Assembly: GCA_028287235.1 (NCBI GenBank)
Contig: JAQBQB010000026.1
Coordinates: 62,001 to 126,000 of the forward strand
Length of the DNA stretch: 64,000 nt
Reading direction: 5' to 3'
Source of the DNA: Gemmatimonadota bacterium
GTDB lineage: Bacteria > Gemmatimonadota > Gemmatimonadetes > Gemmatimonadales > Gemmatimonadaceae
Shown here: positions 8,467-16,941 of the stretch, piece after piece
Numbering within the stretch: the stretch's first letter is position 1
Layout of the letters: every line of letters starts with the position of its first letter
Translations under genes and position numbers: made by a program
Notes under the pieces: model-generated
What the model was told of the DNA's origin: nothing
What the model saw: the letters and a program-made list of their open reading frames with translations, nothing else
Databases searched by the model: none

Positions 8467-9419
8467 GGGCGGCTGAGCGTCGTGTCATCCTGAGCAACGC
8501 GAAGAATCTCTTCGCGCCGACAGCGCCCCTTGGGTTGCTTCGCGGCCTCAGGACGGCAGTCCTGCTGACTGTTGCCCTGGCCTCCACGGCGCACGCGCAA
8601 TCCGGCGCCGGACGCCGCGCGGATTCCGTGTTCGTGCGCGCGCGACAACTCGTCGTCAACGGCAACGGAGCCGCAGGACGCGTGTTGATCGACTCCGTGA
8701 TCGCAACGACGGAGCGCGACACGCCGGCCTACGCCGAGGCGTTGTTCTGGCGCGCGTCGTTGGCGGCGGCGAGCGCTGACGCGGAACGGGATTACCGGCG
8801 GATCATCGTGGAGTATCCGCTCTCGCCGCGAGCGAGCGACGCGCTGTTGCAGCTCGGGCAGCTCGAAGCGGCGCGCGGCGATCGAGTCGCGGCCGCGTCG
8901 CATCTCGACCGATATCTCACCGACAATCCGAAGGGCGCCGACCGGGCGCGGATTGGGCTGCAGCTCGTGCGCCTCTCGTTCGAGCAGAACGACCTGCAGC
9001 GCGGATGCACGGCGCTCGGGCGCGCGCTCGGCGACGTGCCGGCGAGTGCGGTCGAGATGCGGAACCAGCTCGACTATTACTCGCCACGCTGCGCCGGCGT
9101 CGACACCATGCATGCGGCGGCTGTCGTCGCTCCGACGGCCGTGAAGGCCGACTCGGCGCGCGAGACGCATGCAACGCGCGACATTGCCGGCCGCTTCACG
9201 CTGCAGGTGGCGGCGTACACGTCGCGCGCCGACGCCGACGGGCTCGCGAAGCGACTCAAGAAGCGCGGGCTGGACGCGCGCGTCGCCGGAACGACGAAGC
9301 TCTTTCGGGTGCGCATCGGACGCTATCCCACGCGCGCGGCGGCGGCCGCGGCCGCGAAGGAGCTCAAGGCGAAGAAGATCGACGCGTTCGTCACCGACGT
9401 CGGAGCCGACGACAAGTGA
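8463..9419 (+). CDS. Exported TPR-like protein with C-terminal SPOR domain
   Basis: About 318 residues. A signal-peptide-like segment ends in ASTAHAQ near residue 45. A helical tetratricopeptide-like region follows (YRRIIVEYPLSPRASDALLQ, GDRVAAASHLDRYL), then a SPOR domain at about residues 225-315 (RFTLQVAAYTSRADADGLAK, FRVRIGRYPTRAAAAAAAKE). SPOR domains bind denuded septal peptidoglycan, and with TPRs this resembles YbgF/CpoB-like envelope factors. The ATG at 8463 overlaps the holA stop. The first 30 residues are encoded by a dispersed repeat (8484-8557), so the true start could be later, for example in LLRGLRTAVLL. Confidence 0.85.
   Translation: MRAAERRVILSNAKNLFAPTAPLGLLRGLRTAVLLTVALASTAHAQSGAGRRADSVFVRARQLVVNGNGAAGRVLIDSVIATTERDTPAYAEALFWRASLAAASADAERDYRRIIVEYPLSPRASDALLQLGQLEAARGDRVAAASHLDRYLTDNPKGADRARIGLQLVRLSFEQNDLQRGCTALGRALGDVPASAVEMRNQLDYYSPRCAGVDTMHAAAVVAPTAVKADSARETHATRDIAGRFTLQVAAYTSRADADGLAKRLKKRGLDARVAGTTKLFRVRIGRYPTRAAAAAAAKELKAKKIDAFVTDVGADDK
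8484..8557. repeat. TCATCCTGAGC-type dispersed repeat inside a coding start
   Basis: Arm GTCATCCTGAG at 8484-8494 is nearly complementary to CTCAGGACGGC at 8547-8557, with GCGAAGAATCTCTTCGCG between them. A related half-element lies at 50906-50930. From memory, elements of this type are dispersed in intergenic DNA of many GC-rich soil bacteria. Here the element is translated as part of the SPOR protein's N-terminus. Confidence 0.65.
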
Positions 9420-12064
9420 CGGCCCCGACGCAAACGCCGCTCATGCAGCAGTATCGCGAGATCAAGGGCCGCCACCAGAACGCGATCCTGTTTTTCCGTA
9501 TGGGTGAGTTTTACGAGATGTTCTATGACGACGCGGAGACCGCGTCGCGCGTGCTCGGACTCACGCTCACGGCGCGGAACAACGGCGGCGCGGCAGAAGT
9601 GCCGTTGGCCGGCGTGCCGGTGAAGGCCGCGGGTGATTATGTACGCCGCCTCGTACAGCGCGGTTTTCGCGTGGCGATCTGCGAACAGGTGGAAGATCCG
9701 AAGCTCGCGAAAGGCATCGTCCGTCGCGAGGTGGTGGAGACGGTCACGCCCGGCGTGGCGTTCTCCGACGACCTGCTCGACGGCGCGCGGAACAACTTCA
9801 TTTGTGCGGTCAACGGGGGCGTGGGAAGCGGAAAGGGGGAAGCGGGAAGAGGGGAATTCGTTGGCGTTGCGGCGGCGGACGTATCTACGGGCGAGGTGCG
9901 GCTGTTCATCACGAGTGTCACCGAGCTCGATCCGTTGCTTGCGCGCCTGGCGCCGCGAGAAATCCTGTTGCCCGTCGCATCGCGCTTCCCCCTTCCCCCA
10001 TCCCGTAACGAGGCCCTCGTTACGGAGCGGGAGGCGTGGGAGTTCGACGAGCCGTTGGCGCGCGAGGATCTGGCGCGGCAGTACGCCGTGCTGTCGCTCG
10101 ACGGGCTAGGTATCGACTCGAGCGACGCGCTCGCCGTGGGCGCGGCGGGCGCGCTGCTGCGCTATCTGCGCGAGCTGCAACCGGCCGGACTACCGCAGCT
10201 CGCGCGGCCCTCGATCGAGCGGCCGGGCGGCGTGATGCCGCTCGACGAGATGACGCGGCGCAACCTCGAGCTCGTGGAATCGCTGCGCGGCGGCGGCGTG
10301 GAGGGCACGCTGCTCGCGGTGCTCGACCGCACCGGCACGCCGATGGGCGCGCGCCTTCTGCGACACTGGTTGCTCGCGCCGCTCACCGAGCGCGCGGCGG
10401 TCGACGCGCGGCTCGACGCCGTCGCAACGCTCGCCGCCGACGTCGTGTCGCGCGAAGGAATGCGCGAAGCGATCGACGACGTGCGCGACGTCGAACGTCT
10501 CGCCGCCAAAGCCGCGTCGGGACGCAGCACGCCGCGCGAGCTACGCGCGCTCGGCGATTCGCTGTGCGCGCTGCCCGCCGTCGCGAGCGCACTGCATCGC
10601 GTCGCGGGAAAGGGACGGCTCGCGGAAATGCTCGCCGCATGGGACGATGCAGCGGAGCTTGCGTCGCAAGTCTGCTCCATGCTCGTCGAGCGTCCGCCGC
10701 TCGCCGTGGGCGACGAGGCGACGATTGCGCTCGGCATCGATCCCGATCTCGACGTGTTGCGCGAACTGCGCGACGGCGGCCGCGATTCGATCGCCCGCAT
10801 TCAGGCCGACGAGCGTACGCGCACCGGGATCGCGTCGCTCAAGGTGGGCTTCAACAAAGTGTTCGGGTATTACATCGAGGTGACGAACGCCAACCGACAC
10901 CTCGTGCCTGCGGAGTACCAGCGTCGCCAGACGATCACGTCGGGCGAGCGGTACGTGACGACAGCGCTCAAAGAGTACGAAGAGAAAGTGCTGAGCGCGG
11001 CGGAGCGCATCGAGACGCGCGAGCGCGAGCTGTTCGAGGCGCTGCGCGCCGCGGCGGGGCGCGAGATCGCGCGCCTACAAGCGATCTCGAAAGTCATCGC
11101 CGAGCTCGACGTGTTGAGCACTCTCGCCGACGTCGCGACGCGCGAGGGGTACGTTCGCCCGACGATGACGGACGACTTCGAGCTCGAGATCGGCGCGGGG
11201 CGGCATCCGGTCGTGGAGCGGATGATGCCGCGCGACAAGTTCATCCCGAACGATCTGCTGCTCGCGCCGGATTCGCGGATGATCATTCTCACCGGGCCGA
11301 ACATGGCCGGTAAGTCGACCGTGCTGCGGCAGATTGGCCTCATCGTGCTGATGGCGCAGGTGGGCAGCTTCGTGCCGGCGAGCTCGGCGCGCATCGGAAT
11401 CGTCGATCGCATTTTCACGCGCGTGGGCGCGAGCGACAATCTGGTGCGCGGGCAGTCGACGTTCATGGTGGAAATGAGCGAGACGAGCGCCATTTTGCAC
11501 ACCGCGACGGCACGGAGCCTGGTGCTCCTCGACGAGATCGGACGCGGCACGGCCACGTACGACGGCGTGTCGATCGCCTGGGCGGTGAGCGAGCACATTC
11601 ACGACGCCGTGGGCTGCAAGACGGTGTTCGCGACGCACTACCACGAGCTCACGCAGCTCTCGGACGAATTAGTAGCACTTCGTAACTATAATGTCGCCGT
11701 GCGCGAGGCTGGAGATCAGATCCTGTTTCTCCACCGGCTGCAGCCGGGCGGTGCGGATCGCTCGTACGGCATCGAGGTGGGGCGGTTGGCGGGGCTGCCG
11801 GCGCCGGTCATCTCGCGCGCGCGGGAGATTCTCGCGCTGCTCGAGGGCGAGCAGCTGGTGCGCGGAGAGCATCTTGGCGGCAAGGCTATGCCTGTCACCG
11901 ACCGCCGGCCGGCGGCGGCGGTTCAGGACCAGCTTGGATTGTTCGCCGCCGCACCGAACCCGGTGGTCGAGCGGCTGGCGGCGGTCGACGTCAATGTGTT
12001 GACGCCGCTCCAGGCGCTCAGCCTGCTGGCGAGCCTCGTGGAGGAGGCGAAGGGGTCCGCGTAA
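9416..12064 (+). CDS. mutS: DNA mismatch repair protein MutS
   Basis: An 882-residue MutS. The mismatch-binding Phe-Tyr-Glu motif is in GEFYEMFYDDA near residue 38. The clamp/lever region follows, then the ABC-type ATPase: Walker A TGPNMAGKST, signature and Walker B SLVLLDEIGRGTATYDG, and the His in FATHYHELT. It recognises mispairs and recruits MutL. The GTG at 9416 overlaps the upstream stop (GTGA). An unusual purine-rich stretch encoding VGSGKGEAGRGE and a perfect hairpin (10003-10025) lie in the connector domain, an area of natural length variation. Otherwise full length and intact. Confidence 0.97.
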   Translation: MTAPTQTPLMQQYREIKGRHQNAILFFRMGEFYEMFYDDAETASRVLGLTLTARNNGGAAEVPLAGVPVKAAGDYVRRLVQRGFRVAICEQVEDPKLAKGIVRREVVETVTPGVAFSDDLLDGARNNFICAVNGGVGSGKGEAGRGEFVGVAAADVSTGEVRLFITSVTELDPLLARLAPREILLPVASRFPLPPSRNEALVTEREAWEFDEPLAREDLARQYAVLSLDGLGIDSSDALAVGAAGALLRYLRELQPAGLPQLARPSIERPGGVMPLDEMTRRNLELVESLRGGGVEGTLLAVLDRTGTPMGARLLRHWLLAPLTERAAVDARLDAVATLAADVVSREGMREAIDDVRDVERLAAKAASGRSTPRELRALGDSLCALPAVASALHRVAGKGRLAEMLAAWDDAAELASQVCSMLVERPPLAVGDEATIALGIDPDLDVLRELRDGGRDSIARIQADERTRTGIASLKVGFNKVFGYYIEVTNANRHLVPAEYQRRQTITSGERYVTTALKEYEEKVLSAAERIETRERELFEALRAAAGREIARLQAISKVIAELDVLSTLADVATREGYVRPTMTDDFELEIGAGRHPVVERMMPRDKFIPNDLLLAPDSRMIILTGPNMAGKSTVLRQIGLIVLMAQVGSFVPASSARIGIVDRIFTRVGASDNLVRGQSTFMVEMSETSAILHTATARSLVLLDEIGRGTATYDGVSIAWAVSEHIHDAVGCKTVFATHYHELTQLSDELVALRNYNVAVREAGDQILFLHRLQPGGADRSYGIEVGRLAGLPAPVISRAREILALLEGEQLVRGEHLGGKAMPVTDRRPAAAVQDQLGLFAAAPNPVVERLAAVDVNVLTPLQALSLLASLVEEAKGSA

Positions 12065-12122
12065 GCCTCGTCCGGGAGAGCGTCGGGATGACACGGTGCC
12101 CGAAGGCGCCTTACATTCCGTC

Positions 12123-12578
12123 ATGTTCCGCTCGGTCCTTTCCTCGGCGCTCATTGCAGTCCTCGTTGCCGGGTGCGGAAAGGCCGATGCGCCGCCGCCG
12201 CGCATGCCACCGGCGCGCGACCCGGGCCTCCGGCCCGACGAGTTGCCGGCCCTGGTCAATGCGGAGCTCCCGTTCAGATACCCCGCCGCGCTCTACGCAC
12301 GGAAGGTGCAAGGAAATGTCACGCTCAAGCTGTTCATCGATCGCGACGGGCGGGTGCTCCCCGATTCGACGCGGATCGACGAGCCGAGCGGATTTCCGGC
12401 GCTCGACACCGCGGCCATCAAGGGATCGCAGGAGCTGCACTTCGTTCCGGCGAAGCTGCATGGCGAGGCGATTCCCATCTCGCTCCTGTTTCCCGTCTAT
12501 TTCCGTCACCCGGAGGCGCGCCCGCTTCCCGGCGACACCATCTTGCGATCGGCATCGCGCGGCCCGGACGGCGTCTGA
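12123..12578 (+). CDS. Lipoprotein with TonB C-terminal domain
   Basis: A 151-residue protein. It has a lipoprotein signal (MFRSVLSSALIAVLVAGC, cysteine near residue 18), a proline-rich linker (APPPRMPPARDP) and a TonB-C-like domain: FRYPAALYARKVQGNVTLKL, then IDRDGRVLPDSTRID and FVPAKLHGEAIP. TonB-C domains contact outer-membrane receptors. A lipid anchor in place of the usual membrane helix suggests an accessory or structural role, not a proton-driven energiser. ATG 12123 is chosen because the lipobox then sits at a normal distance. No ExbB/ExbD genes are adjacent. Confidence 0.8.
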   Translation: MFRSVLSSALIAVLVAGCGKADAPPPRMPPARDPGLRPDELPALVNAELPFRYPAALYARKVQGNVTLKLFIDRDGRVLPDSTRIDEPSGFPALDTAAIKGSQELHFVPAKLHGEAIPISLLFPVYFRHPEARPLPGDTILRSASRGPDGV

Positions 12579-12620
12579 CTGAGCCCAACCGTGCATCATA
12601 GATCTCTCATTACCACCGTC

Positions 12621-14018
12621 ATGGATCGAAATCGAAAACCGTACGACGACGTGCGCGGCCTGATCGGCAACACGCCCCTCATTCGCCTGAACAAGGTGGC
12701 CCGCGGCATTCGCACGCCGGTGTACGCGAAAGCCGAGATCTTCAATCCCGGCGGATCGATCAAGGATCGCATCGGCGGGCCGATCATCGAGCAGGCCGAG
12801 CGCGAGGGACGGCTCAAGCCCGGCGGCACGATCGTCGAAGGCACGAGCGGCAACACCGGCATCGGGCTGGCGATCGCCGCGGCCTTCAAGGGTTACAAGT
12901 GCATCTTCACGATGCCCGACAAGATGTCGCAGGAAAAAGTGCGGCTGCTCAAGGCGTTCGGCGCGGAGGTCATCGTCACGCCCACAGCGGTGCCGCCCGA
13001 TCATCCGGACAACTACGTGATGATGGCGAAGCGCATCGCGGACGAGACGCCGAACGCCATTCTGGCGAACCAGTTCTACAATGACGCGAACCCGCGGGCG
13101 CACTACGAGACCACCGGTCCGGAGATCTGGGAGCAGACGGAAGGACGCGTCACCCACTTCGTGTACGCCGCGGGCACGGGCGGCACGATTACTGGCGTGG
13201 GCCGGTATCTCAAGGAAAAGAATCCCAAGATTCAGATCATCGCCGGCGATCCCGTCGGATCGATTCTCGCCGACATGTGGCGGACGAAGGGCGAGGGCAA
13301 GCCCGAGGGTGTGCCGTACAAGGTCGAAGGCATTGGCCAGGACAAGATTCCCGGCACCCTCGACATGGGACTGATCGACGACTTCATGACGGTGAGCGAC
13401 AAGGAATCGTTCGCGATGGCGCGCCGCCTCACACGCGAGGAAGGATTGTTCGTCGGCGGATCGAGCGGGTTGATCGTGCACGTGGCGCTGCACATTGCGC
13501 GCAGGCTCGACGATCCGAACGCGCTCGTCGTGGCGCCGCTGCCGGATACGGGCGAGCGCTATCTGTCGAAGTTGTACAACGACGAATGGATGCGCGAGAA
13601 CCAGCTCCTCGACGCCGACCGCACCACGCTGGCGATGGTGCTCGAGGGCAAGAGCGCCGACCACGGCGACACGCCGGGTATCGTCAGCGTGACGCCGGGG
13701 CAGACGGTGCGACAGGCGCTGCGGCTCATGTCGCTGCACGACGTCTCGCAGCTTCCGGTGATGGACGGCAGCAACTGCGTCGGATCCGTGAGCGACTGGT
13801 CGCTTTCGGCCAAGAGTCTCGAGGACACGAAGATGCTCGACGCCACGGTGGGTCAGATCATGGACGCGCCGTTCCCGATGGTGGACGTTGCGCAGCCGGC
13901 GGACGCCGTCGCCAAGCTGTTGTCGAAGTCGAATCCGGCGGTCCTCGTCCGCTCCAACGGCACGGTGAAAGGCATCGTGACCCGGTCGGACATGTTGAAC
14001 TACTTAATGGCGCGGTAG
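12621..14018 (+). CDS. Cystathionine beta-synthase with CBS domains
   Basis: A 465-residue PLP-dependent fold-type II enzyme. The PLP lysine is in NPGGSIKDRIG, the phosphate/substrate loop in EGTSGNTGIG, and GTGGTITGVGRYLKE and GGSSGLIVH are conserved. Two C-terminal CBS modules (about residues 345-465: VSVTPGQTVRQALRLM and VTRSDMLNYLM) match cystathionine beta-synthase more than plain cysteine synthase. It condenses serine or O-acetylserine with homocysteine or sulfide. The ATG at 12621 gives a standard opening; a GTG at 12591 is possible. The ddl gene starts 3 bases downstream. The precise substrate cannot be told from sequence. Confidence 0.9.
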   Translation: MDRNRKPYDDVRGLIGNTPLIRLNKVARGIRTPVYAKAEIFNPGGSIKDRIGGPIIEQAEREGRLKPGGTIVEGTSGNTGIGLAIAAAFKGYKCIFTMPDKMSQEKVRLLKAFGAEVIVTPTAVPPDHPDNYVMMAKRIADETPNAILANQFYNDANPRAHYETTGPEIWEQTEGRVTHFVYAAGTGGTITGVGRYLKEKNPKIQIIAGDPVGSILADMWRTKGEGKPEGVPYKVEGIGQDKIPGTLDMGLIDDFMTVSDKESFAMARRLTREEGLFVGGSSGLIVHVALHIARRLDDPNALVVAPLPDTGERYLSKLYNDEWMRENQLLDADRTTLAMVLEGKSADHGDTPGIVSVTPGQTVRQALRLMSLHDVSQLPVMDGSNCVGSVSDWSLSAKSLEDTKMLDATVGQIMDAPFPMVDVAQPADAVAKLLSKSNPAVLVRSNGTVKGIVTRSDMLNYLMAR

Positions 14019-14020
14019 CC

Positions 14021-15037
14021 GTGAGAGTCACGTTGTTGATGGGCGGAACGAGCTCCGAGCGCGATGTGTCGCTCGCGTCGGGCGTTCGCGTGGCTGAGGC
14101 GCTGCGGTCGCGCGGCCACGAGGTGACGATGGTCGATCCGGCGCGCGGGCCGATCGGCGCGGAGGAGCAGCAGGCGTTGGCGAGCGGCAAAGTGGTGCAG
14201 GCCGCGCCGCCGACCCCCGAAGCACTCAAGAAGTTGGCGCGCGAGGCGCTGCCGCGGCTGGTGAACACGCTTCCGCGAATGGGGGACACCGACGTGGTCT
14301 TCATCGGCCTCCACGGAGGCACGGGCGAAGATGGGACCATTCAGTCTCTTTTGGACCTGACCGGCGTGCCGTACACCGGCAGCGGGCATTTGCCGAGTGC
14401 GCTGGGGATGGACAAGGACGTCACCAAGCAGCTGTTCCGGCAGTCGGACGTGAGCACCGCCGACTGGCTCATGGCGCCGGCGACGATCGAGGAAGTCCGT
14501 GCGGCGCTTGGCTTTCCGGTGATCGTCAAGCCATCCAAGCAGGGGTCCACTGTGGGGTTGTCGATCGTGAAGGACCCCGCCGAGCTGCAGCCCGCGATCG
14601 ACGAGGCATTCCGGCACGACGACGAGGTGATGATCGAGGCCTTCATCGCCGGCCGAGAATTCACGGTGGGCATTCTGGGAAATGTCGCGCTGCCAGTTGG
14701 CGAAATTATTCCCCAGCACGAGATTTACGACTACGAGTGCAAGTACACCCCGGGCATGACGGAAGAAGTCTTTCCCGCCGAGCTCACGGAGCAGGAAACG
14801 GCGCGCGTGCAGGAAGAAGCGCGCAAGGCGTTTCGGGCGCTCAAGCTCGGGGGCTGCGCGCGCATTGATTTTCGCATGTCGTCCGATGGTACCTTTTACT
14901 GCCTCGAAGCGAACACGCTTCCCGGCATGACGCAGACGAGTCTCATTCCACAGGCCGCGGCAGCAGCGGGCATCTCCTTTCCCGAGCTGTGCGATCGGAT
15001 CGTGCAACTCGCGCTGGACAAGCGCGGAGGCGAGTGA
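14021..15037 (+). CDS. ddl: D-alanine--D-alanine ligase
   Basis: A 338-residue ATP-grasp enzyme that joins two D-alanines for peptidoglycan precursors. Visible features: MGGTSSERDVSLASG at the N-terminus, FIGLHGGTGEDGTIQ, PYTGSGHLPSALGMDK, VKPSKQGSTVGLSIV, and the metal/substrate site CLEANTLPGMTQTSLIPQ. The GTG at 14021 lies three bases after the preceding stop. The stop overlaps the next gene's ATG, so the two are coupled. Length is normal for Ddl. Confidence 0.95.
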   Translation: MRVTLLMGGTSSERDVSLASGVRVAEALRSRGHEVTMVDPARGPIGAEEQQALASGKVVQAAPPTPEALKKLAREALPRLVNTLPRMGDTDVVFIGLHGGTGEDGTIQSLLDLTGVPYTGSGHLPSALGMDKDVTKQLFRQSDVSTADWLMAPATIEEVRAALGFPVIVKPSKQGSTVGLSIVKDPAELQPAIDEAFRHDDEVMIEAFIAGREFTVGILGNVALPVGEIIPQHEIYDYECKYTPGMTEEVFPAELTEQETARVQEEARKAFRALKLGGCARIDFRMSSDGTFYCLEANTLPGMTQTSLIPQAAAAAGISFPELCDRIVQLALDKRGGE

Positions 15038-15693
15038 TGGCACAGGTGGCGGGTCCGACGGCGGCACTCGCGGGCGTTCCGGCCGGCTTACAGGCGCAAG
15101 GCGTCTGGGCGGGACGTCGTCAGCTGTTCATTCGCTTTGCCGCGGAGGCGGAGACGGCGACGATGTACACCGCCGACGCTCTGGCGAACGAGCTGCGCCG
15201 CAGCACGGCGCGTTCGGCCTACCACTCGATCAGCATCGCCGGCCGCGATCCGCTCGCGAACATGGAGTATCTGTGCGCGGCGTTCGACAAATTTTCCACG
15301 GAGCTGCCCGTGATGCTCGATTGCGACGGTCAGCGGCCGGAAGAGATCGCCGAGTTGAAGGGGTTCGTCACGCTGACGCAGGTGACGCTCTCCGGTCCGA
15401 TGGTGGAAGCGCAGAACGAGCGCGCGTTCGAATCCATCGAGATCGCCGCGAAAGCGAAGATGGAACACGCCCTCGTGGTGTGCGTGGATGAACGGACGAC
15501 CGATGCGCACGTGCTGCGCGTCGTCGAGCAGGCGCACGCAGCAAGCGGATCGACGGTCGTTGTCGTACATCCAAGTGCCGGAACCCCGGTCGATCGCGAC
15601 CGGCGCTGGACCACGTTGTTCGAGCGTGCGGCGGCCTTACATGGCGACGTGCGCCTCGCGCTGAAGCTGCCTCCGCCGACGGGGATGCGTTGA
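15037..15693 (+). CDS. Unknown protein resembling a radical-SAM barrel without cysteines
   Basis: A 218-residue protein coupled to ddl (TGATG overlap). I do not recognise a named family. Its middle part reads like a pyruvate-formate-lyase-activase or QueE half-barrel: HSISIAGRDPLANMEYLC stands where these enzymes have xxSGGEPLL, and ELPVMLDCDGQRPEEIAEL where they have PVxLDTNGTxPE. There is no CxxxCxxC motif for an iron-sulfur cluster, and the GGE motif is AGRD. If the resemblance is real it is a non-catalytic or repurposed derivative. Cytosolic, no membrane segment. Function unknown. Confidence 0.7.
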   Translation: MAQVAGPTAALAGVPAGLQAQGVWAGRRQLFIRFAAEAETATMYTADALANELRRSTARSAYHSISIAGRDPLANMEYLCAAFDKFSTELPVMLDCDGQRPEEIAELKGFVTLTQVTLSGPMVEAQNERAFESIEIAAKAKMEHALVVCVDERTTDAHVLRVVEQAHAASGSTVVVVHPSAGTPVDRDRRWTTLFERAAALHGDVRLALKLPPPTGMR

Positions 15694-15720
15694 GCCCGTT
15701 CGAGCCTGTTTGAGCCCGTT
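15691..15720 (+). repeat. Three 10-bp tandem repeats beginning at a stop codon
   Basis: TGAGCCCGTT, CGAGCCTGTT and TGAGCCCGTT follow each other exactly. The first TGA is the stop codon of the preceding gene. The array may have arisen by slippage. No function is assigned. Confidence 0.7.
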
Positions 15721-15801
15721 GCCCGCTTTCGGTGACCGGAACCCGCGTCTCAAAGTCGTGTTACTAGGATAGCCGCTCCTTTTTCGCTTCGTGCAGGACC
15801 T

Positions 15802-16698
15802 ATGTCGTTTCCGGCCACTTACGAGCAAGACCAGACTCCAAAGCTGACGCCAGCGGTACAGGTGCTTCTCGCGATCAACGTCGCGGTGGCGTTCCTGCAG
15901 TTGACGTTGGTCGACGACCTTTCGGGCGCGCTGGCGTTCGATTTCAGCGCGCTTCCCGGGCGGTGGTGGGCGGCGGCGACGTACATGTTCGCGCACGTCA
16001 GCGTGTGGCATCTCGTCGCGAACATGTACGGGCTATACGTCTTCGGTCCGCGCCTCGAGCAGGCGTGGGGAGCGAAGAAGTTCACCTGGTTCTACCTGCT
16101 GTGCGGCTTCGGCGGCGTGGCGTTCGAGATTCTCTTCCTTCGCGCCGGAACGTTGGTGGGCGCGTCGGCGGCCGTGTTCGGCGTGATGACCGCGTACGTC
16201 ATGCAGTGGCCCGACGACGAAGTGAATCTGCTTTTCGTCGTGCCGATGCGCGCGCGCTCGCTCGTGGCGGGGCTGGTGGTGTTCAATCTCGTGATGGGGG
16301 TCATGGCCACCGGCGAGGGGATGAACATCGCCTACGTGGCTCACGTGGGCGGCATGCTCGCGTCGTACGTCTACGTGCGGATGACGGCGTCTACCGGCAT
16401 GGAGCAGGTGCGCCAGCGCGTCGCGAACCTTCCCGACGCCGACGAGCCGCCGCGCGCCATTCCGCGGAATCTTCCGCGCCGCGAGCGCGGCGACGAGGTG
16501 GATGACATCGTGGCGAAGAGCAAGGCGATCGCGGCGAAACGCGTTCCGTCGCTCGCGCCCACGTCGCGCCGGCGCGAAGGCAAGGCGGACGAGCTCAATC
16601 GGGTGCTCGACAAAATCTCGGAGCTCGGCATCGACAGTCTCACGACGGACGAGCGGAAGACGCTCGAAGAGATGTCGAAGAAGCTTCGCGGTACCTGA
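15802..16698 (+). CDS. Rhomboid-family intramembrane serine protease
   Basis: A 298-residue polytopic protein. The catalytic serine motif is GASAAVFG (GxSxxxxG) and the catalytic histidine lies in VAHVGGMLAS, within a six-helix rhomboid core. The early helix text ATYMFAHVSVWHLVANMYGL is the conserved L1/TM2 region. The cytosolic C-terminal tail (about residues 205-298) contains an ELNRVLDKISELGIDSLT block found at the end of many bacterial rhomboids. It should cleave membrane-protein substrates within the inner membrane. Start at the ATG 15802. No neighbour indicates the substrate. Confidence 0.93.
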   Translation: MSFPATYEQDQTPKLTPAVQVLLAINVAVAFLQLTLVDDLSGALAFDFSALPGRWWAAATYMFAHVSVWHLVANMYGLYVFGPRLEQAWGAKKFTWFYLLCGFGGVAFEILFLRAGTLVGASAAVFGVMTAYVMQWPDDEVNLLFVVPMRARSLVAGLVVFNLVMGVMATGEGMNIAYVAHVGGMLASYVYVRMTASTGMEQVRQRVANLPDADEPPRAIPRNLPRRERGDEVDDIVAKSKAIAAKRVPSLAPTSRRREGKADELNRVLDKISELGIDSLTTDERKTLEEMSKKLRGT

Positions 16699-16750
16699 TC
16701 GTCGGTCCGAGCTACGCTCGGAACGACATACGCCTTCGTCTCGACCGCAA

Positions 16751-16782
16751 AAAAGAGCCCCCCCGGGCTATGCCGGGGGGGC
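16751..16782 (-). terminator. Strong GC hairpin with T tract on the minus strand
   Basis: Arms GCCCCCCCGG (16757-16766) and CCGGGGGGGC (16773-16782) are perfect complements with a six-base loop. The run of A at 16749-16754 becomes a T tract on the minus strand, so intrinsic termination is oriented leftward. No minus-strand gene is evident to its right. It may also end rhomboid transcription as a hairpin. Confidence 0.6.
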
Positions 16783-16941
16783 GGTGCCGCCACGCCGTTC
16801 TCGCGGCGGCGATGACCAGCGCATAGCGCCGGCACAACTCGAATATGTAGCACGGTACACAGGCTCGCCAGAGTGAGTTCCGCGATGAGTTCGCCGCGCG
16901 AGGCGATTGATCGCGGACTCTGCGGCGTGCATTCTTTCACG

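Noticed and set aside
16700-16941. preQ1 riboswitch upstream of queF
   Set aside because: No aptamer-like segment with the A-rich tail of preQ1-I or the longer preQ1-II layout was visible; only a GC hairpin and a short stem.
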